From: Paroedura picta | Lineage: Eukaryota > Chordata > Lepidosauria > Squamata > Gekkonidae | DNA: 64,000 nt | Reading direction: 5' to 3' | Assembly (NCBI RefSeq): GCF_049243985.1 | Contig: NC_135369.1 | Coordinates: 26,086,765 to 26,150,764, forward strand | Shown: piece after piece, positions 33,697 through 47,100 of the stretch | How positions within the stretch are numbered: position 1 is the first letter of the stretch | Layout: each line of letters starts with the position of its first letter | Notes under the pieces: model-generated | What the model saw: only the letters and a program-made list of their open reading frames with translations | What the model was told of the DNA's origin: nothing | The model's database searches: none | Program-made: the position numbers and the translations under genes

Positions 33697-33930
33697 GCTT
33701 GGTGTAGTGGTTAGGAGCACTGACTTCTAATCTGGTGAACGGGGTTTGATTCCCCGCTCCCCCACATGCAGCCAGCTGGGTGAACTTGGTGATATCAGGG
33801 CCCTCTCAGCCTGACCCACCTCACAGGGTGTCTGTTGTGAGGAGAGGAAAGGGAAGGCAATTGTAAGCCACTTTGAGACTCCTTCAGGTAGAGGAAAGCA
33901 GCATGTAAGAACCAACTCCTCCTACCCTTC
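33697..33930 (+). repeat. tRNA-derived CORE-SINE, sense
   Basis: CAGCTTGGTGTAGTGGTTAG, GGGTTTGATTCCCCGCTCCC, GGGTGTCTGTTGTGAGGAGA and CTTTGAGACTCCTTCAGGTA. The middle, after the AACTTGG core, is internally shortened. Confidence 0.78.
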
Positions 33931-35133
33931 TTCCTGTAACTTGGAACTCTGCAGCCTCACCAATGGACACCTGCTTTTCTCAGCTGTTTCCATCTCATTG
34001 ATGACCCACTTAGGAATCAAATGTACTCAGAATGGGCCTTTCCTCAGTAAATGTATTTTGATGCCCTGACTTCTACGTGGAGGTTGAAATTTTGGTTTTG
34101 TCCTTGAAGCTATCCGAGGCTGCTATGATATCACCATACTTAGGGATGCATTTCACTTGGCAGTAGCTTTACCCCCAGTCCTGAGGATCTTGCAAACTCC
34201 CAGTCCCCTTGATCTCACATTTAAATCCAGTTTGAGGTAGCAAATCCAGTTGGGAGGCAACAGGCAATGCTCTTAAATCAGATTCCAAGTCTATACTTGC
34301 AGGAGGACAGTCCTCTTCCCCAAACTCCGTGGGGCATGGGAAGCTGTCGATGGTCCCCGCTTTCCCATGGCAGTGGGGACAGCTCCCATGCAAATCCATC
34401 GGCACTAAGAAACAATCACTCAATTGGGACAACAAAGCTGACTTCAAAGTCCTATAAACAAGCCATGCTTGAGTGACATGGGGCCAAGACCCCCCCCTGC
34501 TCCCACTTACTTTCAAGGTATGCATGAGGTCTAGAAACATGATTTGTTCAAAGAAAACCAAAACCATGGCCCTTCTTGTGCTAACCTGTGATTTGGGGCA
34601 GTCGCTTCTGTTGCAACAGGGAGATACGGGGCTGTCTGATTCCCCATCCACCCAGTTCAAAGGAACAGCCAGCCAACCCCCAGTGCTTAATGGGAAAATA
34701 TACATTTTATAATAAGTTACATAAGAAAAACCAAAATCATTATGCACGGGATTCGAGTCACGTGTGGGGGAGAGGCACGCACACCCCATTCCCAAATCCT
34801 TGTTGAAACCCTGCCTGGGCTCCAGCGGCAAAGCTGCCTGAGAACCTGGCAGAATAAGGTGGTTTCTCCAGGCTGTTTTGTCTCCCCTCTCAAAAGCTGA
34901 AAACCAACTGCACACATCTGCCAAGGGCTGCGGAGAGGGAATTGTGCTGGATGCCCAAGTCTCAGCTCAGCTCCTTCTCTAAAGAGAAGTGTTTCGAACT
35001 CAGCCCGTGTGGCTGGCAGAGATTTGTCCTCGAGGCCAATGCCGCCTGTGCTCTGGGCAGAGGGAATCCCGCCGATTTTGCTTCCCAGCATCCTTCTGTT
35101 CTTGAATCCATCCCATTCTGGCCTCCTCTTCCC
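33931..35133. other. 3' flank or 3' UTR of GPN1
   Basis: Lies directly downstream of the GPN1 stop on the minus strand. No clear AATAAA was found, so the GPN1 transcript end is not fixed. It contains an open minus-strand frame at 34169-34924 without recognisable features. Confidence 0.4.
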
Positions 35134-38100
35134 CTAGTGGCTGCTTCTGGCTGGGTAGCGCTGCTTGGCCTCCTGCAGGAAGTTTCTAAAGGCTGGTTCT
35201 TCGTGGCTTTCCTCTGTCACTGAAACAAAAGGAAGCAGATTCAGGTGGGTGGAGCCCTGTGGGTCTGAAGCAACAGAACAGTTTGAATCCGGTGGCACCT
35301 TTAAGGCCAGCAACAGTTAATGCTGGGAATACGCTTGTGTGTGTGTGCATGCATTTCTTCAGAACGAAGCAGAGACCCTTACTGAGTGGATCCCACCAAT
35401 AGCTTTAGGGGAGAAAATGCCCTAGAGGAGTGGTCCGCAACATTTTTTAAGCTGGGGACCAGTGGAGGGGGAGGGCGATCCGGGTGTCGTGCATGCGCAG
35501 GTCCGCGCATGCGTGTTTGCGGCTGCGCATGGTGCAACTGCGCGTGCATGGCAGGTCCACGCATGCACGGTTGTGCCGGCACTTCCCTCTCCCCCCCCTC
35601 CCGCAAAAAGAAGCTTGCTGGGCCACAAGCTAATAGCCCGCTTTGGCGGCCGATTTGCTTGCAGCCTGGGAAATTTCTCACTGCGGGGGGTGGGGCGGGG
35701 AGAGGGAGCCACGGCCTGGCACCGGGCCGCAGCCCGGTGGTTGGGGACCACTGCCCTAGAGGAGTTGGAAAGACATCCCTTCTGCCCCGATTCCCGATGG
35801 CGAGTGTAAAGGCAGGAGCAGATCAAGGGAAAAGATGCCGTCCAGAAATCCACAGCAGGCTACTGTGTCTGTCCACCTTTTGGGAGGGAGAAGATGGTCA
35901 AGAGGTCGGTGCCCCTCCCACCCCAATAGGGAGGAACCCCCTTCTGAACGCAAGCCAGTGTGAGAATGGCTGTGTTCCCATGGCCTGCAGGCTGCGATGC
36001 AGGAGAGCAGTTCATTAAAGTGTAGCCTAAGCACATATAACGGAGCCACTCCTTTCTGGAAAGGCCACTCCACTCAGGATCAAAAATTAAGACAAAAACA
36101 GGATGCTTTTGTTGTTGTTAGGTGCGAAGTCGTGTCCGACCCATTGCGACCCCATGGACAATGATCCTCCAGGCCTTCCTGTCCTCTACCATTCCCCAGA
36201 GTCCATTTTAGTTCGCACCGACTGCTTCAGTGACTCCATCCATCCAGGATGCTTAGTAGGCTGCAGATACTACTGTGATCTACACACAGCTGCAAACTAC
36301 TCATAATGAGCTATAGTATAAATAGTCTGTGGCCAACATATGTACCACCCTGCCTTTTTGAATCCCCCTCATCCTCTCTGGTCCACTCCAAAGAGAATGA
36401 TCCCTGGAGGTTGCTCTGGAGAGATATGCAGTTGCCCAAAAACAATGAGGGGAGAGCCATGATGGGGTTCCCTCCAGCCTCACCAGAGGCCCTCAGCCAC
36501 CAGATGAACCTATGCTACCAAGACTTCCTCACCTTGATGGTCAACGTCATCTGTATCGCTGTCCAGGGCCTCGTCCTCCTCCTCTAAGTTTCCTCGTGTC
36601 AGGATCAGTGCTGAAGGGCCTGATGCAGCCTCAGCTGTAGAACCTGGGAGAATTGAGGAAGCTGTTGCTCACCTGGCCCTGTAGGGCTCAGTTCCTCCAC
36701 CACCCCCCCCCCCCACACACACACACCCTTTCAGCACGCCTCTTGCATTTGCTCCCTGCAGCCTAAGCTGAGCGGCCGCTGGCCCAAGGAGGGAAAAAAA
36801 AAGGATGGATGGATGGACTACTTGGGAAACCATCTCAAAGGAAAGAATGGAAAGGAACTGGAAATAATGGAAAGGTGGGGGGGTTGTCCTTGGACACACT
36901 GAGGACTGAAACAGGCAAGGTCTGGTGGGGAACTAAAGACTGCAACAACTGCTGCCTTCTCCTGCAGATGTAGCATGGACAGGCTGGAAAGAAGCCCACC
37001 TCCACATGCCACCTTGGCTGCCTTCCTGAGCTTGCTGTGCCACAAGGAACTGGAAGGGGACTGTGTGCAGCAGAGCAGGGCGGGTGGGCAGACGACACAG
37101 GCCGAAGCCCTCCCATGTACTTGCTGCACCATCGGCCTCAATGGGCACGCACCCCAGAACCAGCCCGTCACCTTCTGCCTGGCTCCGATGACTGAGGGAA
37201 GCGTGGACAAAGATGCCTTCAGGCCCGTGGCCTCGGCTGCTTTGTACCTGAGCCTGCTGGGCTGTTCTCCTCGGGGACGGGGCCCATGTCCTGCTGCAGA
37301 TGGTCCAGCTGTTCGCGTTGGCGCTGGCTCTCAGCTTTCTCCTGCAACCCAGACAAGGCCGCTCCCATTAGCACAACAGCCCGGGTTCACCTGCAGGTCT
37401 AGCATAACAAGACTTTTCGGTCAAGAGGGAGCCAAGCCACTGAGGAGCGAGATGGCCCGGGCGCCCGGGAGCTCTTGGCCATGTTCTTGAGAGGCAAGGA
37501 GCATGTCCAGCCCCCAGCACTGTCTTATCACTCTGCCAGAGCGTTGGTCATTGCTCCTGGGACAGCTGGATGAACCCACACTTGGGATCAATGCCAGCGA
37601 CTGGATGTGGGCCTTTTATTGATTATTTTTTATTGTTATCTATATTGAATTTTACTCATCGTTGTTAGCTGCCCTGAGATGCAGGGGAGGGGTGGGATAT
37701 GTTAGAAGATAAATAAATAAATAAACAAACAAACAAACAAATAAATAAATGGGGACAAAGATCTGCCAAGGCAGCCCCAGCCCCAGCTGAGCCAGAAAGC
37801 CAGGGCATGTCAAGGGAGGGACGCCGAAGGCTCTTTCCTCCTGGCCTCTGAGGTAACAGCTGCAGAGAGGGAGTGCCGCTGACTAAAGGGCAGTTACCTT
37901 ACAGGCAGCAGTAAAACAGGGGAAGGCCTTTCCAAATGAGGGCAGGACGGGGATAAGGATGCATTGCATCAGGGTGGGGCGTGTGTCTTTTGTTCTGCAA
38001 GAGTATCACAGAATCACAGAGTTGGAAGGGGCCATATAGGCCATCCAGTCCAACCCCCTGCTCCACGCAGGATCAGCCCAAAGCATCCTAAAGCACCCAA

Positions 38101-41100
38101 GAGCACCTCAACTGGCTCAAAACGTTCAGAGCTGAATGCGCTTCACAGGGGCCATTTCTCCCTGGGCATTTCGGTTTCTGCAGCTAAGCCAGCTGCCACT
38201 GGTCACAGTTCAAATTCAGGTACGCAAAGTGGCCCTGCTGTTCCTGCTCTCCTGGCTTCCCACGTCCTTCACATCCCCCTCAGGGATGACTCCCCGGTGA
38301 AGGCTTGCCAGGCTTCCTGGACAGAACGGGTGGGCTGACCAAAGAGCAAAGGGACAGAGGGTCACGCCGAACGGTGGGGAGAGAGGGAGAGCAGGTCTGA
38401 CTCTGAATGGACAGGACTGGATCCTACAGAGGATTTCCACTGATCTTTGGTAATCTTTCCCACTTGCTGCAGAGGCCTGTGAATCCCACCCCCCAGCAGT
38501 CACGTGCACACGCACGCGCACATGCACACAAACACACTCACACTCTCTGTGTTCTTGGGGTTTGCCTTGTCCCACTCCCACTCTTGGCTGATTAACTGAG
38601 CTGGACATTTGCACCCAAAGACAGATTAAGGCAAGCAAGAGGCTGGCACTGCTACAGCCAGCAGAGCACGGGGCAACCCAAGCTGAGCACCTACCATTTT
38701 TTTCCTTAGGCGTTCATATTCGGGGCGGTATTCCCTGGAGGGAGGGGAGACAAGAGAAATGGGTTCTACATGTTACTTCATGGATTCCACAGGCTGGTGA
38801 CACAAGCTATTAGACAAGCAATGGAGACCAGGAAGAGAGCTCCTACGTGGGCACAGGCAGCACCGCCCTGAGCAGTTAGTTGTACAAATAGCACTCGGGG
38901 GACTAAATATCTGAGATCCTCCGCAGGTTTTCTTTCCTGCACACACTCCCATCTGCATAGCAAGGGCATGAGGAGTTCGGAGCACAGCCTGAGCCTACCA
39001 AAAGCCACATGTTCTTGTCACCCTGCCGAGCAGACGGGGTCCCCAAGAGTCAGGAAGCACAGCTAGGAGACTCTTGTGAGGCAACCATTTAGCCATTGGC
39101 ATATGAGATGCCATCTCCCACGTCATCACTAAGCTCCAAAGAGCGACTGGGTGGATCACCCCCTCTCAATCATAACCGGTTGGGCAGCCTTGTGCTCCAG
39201 CCATCTTGAAATGCAAGGACCCCCCCCCCCCCAGGGGACCAGAAATGCCACCTGTGCAGTGCTCTTCTTCAGAGTATCCTCGGATTATTTATTACGTTTG
39301 TATACCGCCCTCCCCTAGGGGTCAGGGTGGTTCCTATGGAATGTAACAGAACAATACATCAAACTCACTGATTATAATGAATGGAAGGTAACAGTAATAA
39401 TAACAATAAACAGACAGAATAACATTCTAGCATAGCGATCAATCTAGCAAGGCCATGGTTGGACCAATCTGTCGCATGGGTTCAAGGGAGGGAGATTCAG
39501 GGCCCAACAGATGTTATTTAGTTTCGGTCGGCCTCAACCAAATGCCTAGTGGAGGAGCTCCCTTTTGCAGGCCCTGCAGAACTGTTTTAGTTCCGTTAGG
39601 GCCCTGATCTCCTCTGGGAGCTCGTTCCGTCAAGCGGGGGCCAGGCCCTGGGTCAAGCTGACTTTGTTGGGGCCGGGGATCACTAGCCGGTTGGAGGTGC
39701 CGGAGCACAGAGCTCTTTGAGGGGCATAGGCAGAAAGGCGATCCTCCAAGTACACTGGGCTCAGAAGGCCAGACCTTTAAGGCCATATGCCTTAAACCAG
39801 CACAGTTGTTGGAGGAAGGGCCAGATGTGGGACCTCCATGGTGTTGTGAGGACCCTGGCCACTGCATTCTGGGCCAGTTAGTTTCTGGATCAGAGTTCAG
39901 GCTAGGCCTACATAGAGTGAGTAGCAGAGGTCTACCCTAGAGGTGACCATCACGTGGATCACTGTGGCTAGGTGCACCGGGGCCAAGTACGGTGCTAATA
40001 GTTTGGCTTGGCAAAGGTGGTAGAAGGCCAGCCATGCCACTCTTGTGACCTGGGCCTCCGCAGAGAGGGATGCATCATGCCCAGGTTAATGGTGGAGTGA
40101 GCCACTGATAGAGCTGCACACCATCCAGGTTGGGCAGACGCACTTCCTCGCTTGGATCCTTCCTGCCCAGTCACAGGACTTCTGTCCTTGAAAGGCTGAG
40201 CTTCAGACGACTCTGCTTGAGCCACCTCGTCACCTCTTCCGGGCAGCTGGGTAATGTTTCTCGGGGAGAATCAGGGCAATCATCCATGAGGAGGAAGAGT
40301 TGGGTGTCACCCTCATACTGGTGACAACCCAGTCTGAACGCCCATACCAGCTGGGCAAGAGGAAGCATTAATATGTTAAATAGGACTGGAGAGTGGACCA
40401 CTCCTTGTGGGACTCTGCATGTGAATTGGTGGCGGCTTGAAGATCTCTCTCCTAGTGACCCCAGAGAAAGGAGATCAGCCACCGAATTCCGGCATCGGTG
40501 AGGCACTGAGCTAAAAACTCATGGTCGACTGTGTTGAACGCTGCTGACAGGTCTAATAATGCAAGCAGCGCCAACATGCCTTGGTCCAGCTAGCGATGGA
40601 GGTCATCCATGAGGGCAACTAGCACTGTCTCTACCACATGGCCATTCCGGAAACCTGGTCTAGAACTGAAGCTTCTTCCAGGAATGCTGATATTTGGTCC
40701 GCAACAGCCTTTTCAACCATCTTTCCCAGGAATGCTAGGTGCGAAAGGGGTTGATAGTTTTATGTCTTTTTTTTAGCAGCAGGCAAACCACTGTCTCTTT
40801 CTGACCCTCTGGGAATTCTCCCAATTCAAGCGAGTCCAGCTCACCTTTCATATTCCTCAACCGCACTGGAGACTTGTTCAAAAAATTCTTCCATCCCAGT
40901 TCCCTGGACAGCAGAAACACCAACCACCTAGAAAAGATATTTCTGAGAGTTGATGTTAGGGTGAGAACTGGGAGCAGAGTCACAAAGGCTGCTCTTGGAA
41001 GTCCCACATTCTGCTGTGCTGCTGATGTGTTTATGACTCACCAAGTGCTTCCAGCGCAACATCACTTCACAGCAACTCCACCCACTCCCCGATAAAATGG

Positions 41101-44100
41101 CAATTTCATATCATTCGATTTCATTTAAAGGTGGCAAAAGACTCGCCTTTTATACAGGATACTGACACAACTTCCTTTCCTCACTTCCCCACTCTCCCCC
41201 CTTCCAAAACATTATTTCCCCCTCCCAGTACAAAGTTTAACAGAAGAAAGATTACATGGAAAGCGGAACACACACAATTGTATAGTCAGAATGGATCAGA
41301 GCAGGAAGTCTTAGGACTTTCCAAGTGAAAAAGGAGAGCAATTTCATTTTCTTGATGGGGAACCATAACTGAAAGTGAGATGTCCAAGGTCACCCATGTG
41401 AGGAAGATTGGAACTGAAGCTGCCTGCTTTGAAGGCCAAGAGTCTCTCTGCCAGAAAACTCAAGCTTTCACATAATCACCTAGTTCAAAATCATTCAGAG
41501 TCACTCTAGAGAACTACTGTCACGGTGCAAAGCAACAGTGGAAAATTTCCTTGACAGAGCGGACAGTACTGCTTGCTAAACATTTCAGGTAGAGGAAAAG
41601 AAAAGAGATGGTTTTTTATACCCTGCTTTTCATTACCCAAAGGAGTCCCAAAGCGGCTGACAAGCATCCTCCCTTCCCCACAACAGACACCCAGTGAGGG
41701 CGGTGGGGCTGAGAGAGCTCCAACAGGACTGCTCTGCAAAAACAGCTCTAAGAGAACTATGACTAGCCCACAGTCACCCAGCTGGCTGCACGTGGAGGGG
41801 GAGTGGGGAATCAAACTTGGTTTTCCAGAGTATAGTCCACCACTCTTAACCAATATGCCATGCTGGTTCTCGTTAAGGTTCCTCTTTCAGTATTCATGTG
41901 TCAAATTCATGCACACATGGCAACTGAAGTTCTTCCTTTGGCTTTGAGATTTCCATTCAAAAACCAATAAGTAAAAAGCCCAGAGAGGAAGAGCTACCCA
42001 GCACCCACCTTAAGTGAACTATAGAACTCATCCAGCACCAGGCTCATGGAGCGGGTCAAATTACTGGCGTAGCTTGCTTCTTGGCTGAGAGCATCTTGGA
42101 AGACTTCAAAGTCCTGCATCCATTCCACCGCGAAGCTATGGTCAATGATGTCCGTCTGATCAAAGAAGAAAACAGGAGTGCGCCCTTAACCTTGCTTGGG
42201 AAGCTTGTCCTACCCTAGCAGTTCAGCTACAGCATTATCCTGAACAAGCACAACCTGAACTACCAACACCTGGACTAGGACTGGTGGAGCCCGCATCACT
42301 GTTGCTTTCAAGTCAGACAGGGACTCGTTGATGGGTTATTCTCTGCAGCGGTGGTGCAGGAAAACTAAATAATTGAAAGCTGCTAATTCCATCCTGCTTT
42401 GGGACATAACCACTGTACAAGGAAGCCACAAAATGTTAACCGCCTCTCCCCTGCTGAAGGCATGTAAGTGAACCAAGTCAATGGAGACAACCCACAGCAG
42501 GCACAGCCTGTTTGGAATACCTGCCTCTAGGTCCATCTACCCACTCAGGACACAGCAGTCCCTCATCCTGAGAACCCTGGCCACGTGGAACCAAAGAGTG
42601 CAAATTCCCTGGCAACTTGACAGACTGAGGTAAGCCATGCCACTCTGGATTTATTTATTTATCTACCGCCCTCTCCGAAGGCTCAGGGTGTTTCGCATAA
42701 AAGCAAAACAATACAGATTACAAATGAAATCCCTGGAGCCTGGGATAGAGCAGAAGTCACATTGATCTGAAGCATATACTAGGAACCCATGACCCCTTGT
42801 GGAACATGTACAGGTCCTTAAGCATCTAGCCTGAGCAACTCAAAGGGGACTGCCGGCACAACTTGTGCTTCTGGAAACTGACCTAGATCTCGCCTCCCCT
42901 CAGCCAGCAGGGAAATAAGCCAATTGGGTACAGAACTAGTGAGCAAGGACTCACAAACAGGTATGTCCCAGTCTATGGCAGATCATACAAATGACACCAC
43001 CACCACCAGGGATGTGGGAAGACACAGAGGAGAGGAATAAATGAGACAGATGAGAAGCTGCGTGGGAGACAAACACTGTGGATGTGGAAAGGCCAAAGAC
43101 CACAAAGACCATTTCACTCACCTTGTTCATGGCCACAATAAATGGGAGCTTGGTTTTGTACAGGATGCTGAAAAGAACAGGCATTGGTCATGAAATTGGA
43201 GAAAATCTTAGGCAAAGTCAGGCTCTGCTTCTAGGTATGAATTTCCAGCACAAGAGAGCCAGAAAGTTGTTTTAAGACACACAGCCATGGGCTCAGCAGG
43301 CCAAAGGCAGCTGAGTAAGCAGAGCTTGTCTCACTGCAAGCGCTCTGCCTGGGCCTGGCAGGAAAAACCAGGAGCCAATTACCAACCACCAATATCTGAA
43401 GAGCAATGAAAGAGGTGCTCTGCTGGATCAGACAAATGATCCACTTAGTCCAGCAACCAATTTCATACTGAGCCAGAGGTCAATCCCCCACCCCCCAGAG
43501 GCTCCCACCTAGACTCTGGTATTCAGCAGCTGACTGCCACTGGAGGTTCTTGTGGCCATCACGACACCCACTGGCATGAAATCCATAATAATTATGTATA
43601 ATTCTTGACCACATCATTTCGGCCTTGTTCCATCTATGCTTGTTCCCAACTTGCTTCTGGGACCAATTCAAGGGGTTGGCGTCAACTGTCAAAAGCCTTA
43701 GGCCAGCATACCTGAAGCACTACCCACTCCCATATGAATCTGCCCAGCCTTGCTTCAGGTGCTCCTGCCATTTGGGGCTGGATGAAGGGCCATCCAAGGA
43801 AGGACCTCCTCGGTCATGGTGCCAAAGCTTTGGAGCTCCCTCAGGGAGATTTGTCTGTCTCCCTCTATCCTGGTCTTCCTCTAATAGGGGGCGATGTCTT
43901 TCCTTTGTGCGGCCACCCCCTCATTGGCCCTTTTCCTCCTCCTCCTCCCTGTGTATATTTTAAGCACTGATTTCATTATTTTAATATTCACCACCTTGGG
44001 AAACCTGAGTTGGTTGTAAAGACAGCACAGAAAGGTTTTAAATAAATAAACGGAATAATTTGCTGGGACAAAGATCGCCAGGGACTCAGGGGTAAATAAC

Positions 44101-47100
44101 GCTGCTGACACCATAAGGAATTTCTGTATCATTCCCTTTTTACCAGGATACCTTAGAGAGGACCATGGAGACTCGAGTCCACCAAACTGACCTTCCGCTC
44201 TTGGCATGCTGGTTGCAACTACTGGTTAAGACCAGGCAGTCTAAAAGAGAGCCAGCTTGGTTGGTTGGTTAAGATCAGCAGCCTCTGATCTGGAGAGCCG
44301 GGTTTGATTCCCCATTCCTCCTCCCCATGCAGCCAGCTGGGTGGCTTTGAGCCTCTCAGAGCTCTCTCGGCCTCACCTACCACGCAGGGTGTCTATTGTG
44401 GGGAGAGGAAGTCACTAGCTTGGGGTAGTGAAAAGTGGGGTGCAAAAAACTAGCTCTTCTCTCTCTTCTCTAAAGAGGAATAAGAGAGAATCCCCCAAAT
44501 GGCAGATGCATTCTAGTACCTGAGGAAAATGCCTCGTATCACAAGCGCCAATGCTGGATTGACCGTCACCACCCAAGCATGACCATGGCACAACAGCTAC
44601 AGAGCCCAATGAGCATTTAGCAGCAGAAGGAGGGTCAGAGAATGAACAGATACCTTTTAGAAGTGTCCAAGCAGGCTGGACACTGTAGCTGGCCCTTCCC
44701 TTTCCTCTCTTAGACAAGCCAGTCGACCAGACAGGCCTCTTACCTGCAAGCATACAGCATGTTGGACATGAAAGTAACAGGACTGGTGCTGCGAGAGGTG
44801 TCCATCACATAAACCACCAGGCATGGGAACAATGATGCCTAAATGGGGCACACATACAATAATTTAGGCAGATCTACACGTCTTCCCCACACCTTTTCTC
44901 TCCCAATTCAAACGCCATTTCATATACTAACCAGGGCTTCTGTGATGATGGTGCCTGAGGCTGACCAGGTGAACACTTCAATCTGTCCAGGTGTGTCGAT
45001 CAGGACATACCTGCAAGAAAAAGAATTGGTTATCCTATCCAACAGGAATAATAAACGATTAGCACTGGGAGGGGTGGTATAAACATGCACAGCCACTACC
45101 TGTAGAACAGGGATCCACCGCCCTACCTTTTATTTGTTGAGAGCTCCTTCTGAGCAAGGAAAAAATATCCTTGAGATATAGAAGATGGACTGAAAACAAA
45201 GCTATCAGCTAAGTAACACAAAAGAAAAATCCTAAGAAATAAAAACTAAAAAAAAAAACAACAAAATTCTAAAGCCAGCCTAGAGCACATGTTATTGTGA
45301 TTTCTTCCTGGATGCACAAGCATCTAGGGCAGGGGTAGTCAACCTGTGGTCCTCCAGATGTTCATGGACTACAATTCCCATGAGCCCCTGCCAGCAAACG
45401 CTGGCAGGGGCTCGTGGGAATTGTAGTCCATGAACATCTGAAGGACCACAGGTTGACTACCCCTGATCCAGGGGATGCACCAGCTACTTAGCAGCAGCCA
45501 AAAGACTATCTAATAAAAAGCCTGCTGTGGAAAATCAAGAACAATAATCTCCCTGTCTCTTCCTGTTCGAAACTGACCTGAGAGAGATAGAATGAGGAGA
45601 AATTGGCGGTCCCTTCGGAATCTCCCTCAGATAGATTGTTTTTCCCCCATGCCCCATCAGTAGGGTAAGACCCCCAAGACTGAAAGGGATAACACAAGTT
45701 CCTCCATTTGAGGTAGCTCTGTTTTTGATAGGCCTGCATCCCCCCCCCCTCCCTGCTTTAGCATTTCCCATCCACCAACAGCATGCAAGAGTCTCTTATT
45801 TACTCACTGAGATGCATTCTGTCGCTTTTCAATAAATTTCATCACCTGGTTAGAAAAAGAAGAATCAATCAAGAGAGGCCTGGTATTTATGCATAATCTT
45901 AATTTATTTCTTAACTGCTCCTCCACAAATTACCATCAAAGGGGCTTGACACACACAAGTGTAGGAGGAAACAGAATAAAAATCCGTAACAACCAGAATA
46001 AAACAATACAGCTGGAGTTTGAACAGCAGTAATTTTCACAATGTCAGGTAGTATTTATTTCAACCCACTTTGAATGCTCTATTTTAAGGTGACCAGATTG
46101 TCCCACTTTTGGAGGGACATCTGAGGGTTGCTGGCAAATTGTACTTATGTTGAAATTTAAAAATATATATTACAATACTATTTTTGCGTTCTATGCATTC
46201 TATGAAACTTTCTATTGCTCCATATAGACCAAATTTTTAATCAAGAACCCCCCCGGTCAATGGTGTCCAGCTTTAACAATGTTAGAATCTGGTCACCTTA
46301 ATCTATTTACAATTTAAGCTGTTGTTAGCCTTAGCAATGAACTGGCCCACAATGTTAAAGGCCCATCAGTGGTTTGTGGCTGATCAACCAGGATAGAATA
46401 TTAAGCCACTATAAATACACTGACCGTATTGTAAAATCAGCATCTGAATAAAAGACCCAACATACCTGATCAAATCTTGTAGCGAAAAGATTGAGGGATG
46501 TCACAATGCCCCCGTTTGGACCCAATCCGTATCTGCAGCATGTTCAGGGAAATTCACTTCAAACATTTGGGGACTAGACAGAGGCTCAAAAGCATCATCC
46601 ATTTTGATTCAGCCAGACTTCTTCTAAGAGACAGGAAGTTGAAGGCTAACAAAATCTAGCTGCTGTTTCTTTCTAAAGCAGAACATGCCCACCTAAAATA
46701 TCCAGGTGTCTTAAGCCTTGGGGTTCCAAACATCCAATCAGAAATCTTTTAGAAGCCCCACCAGCCTAATCTCAGGAGTTTTTTTTAATGAACTGCCACA
46801 TACAATTAATTTATAGGGATTGGTAATGAGTCATAACTTTATGCATAAAAATGACTCTGGGCAACATGACAGACCACGCATATCATACCCACAGGCTTAT
46901 CATTAAAAAAATATTTTGTAAGCTGTCTTGGGGAAGTTTCTGGAGAGATAGCACTATTTGTTCCTAAATAAATAAGCAAGCAAACCTTCTCAAGCCACTG
47001 CACTGTACGACCCACCCAGCTCCCCTCCTCCAGCCAGAGAAAGCCAAAGCAGGTCCCAAGAATGGGCTGGAAGGCCAGAAAACTCAGGAACACTCTGGGC

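Noticed and set aside
36975-37490. 171-residue plus-strand frame
   Set aside because: It overlaps GPN1 exon 12 in antisense and shows no domain.
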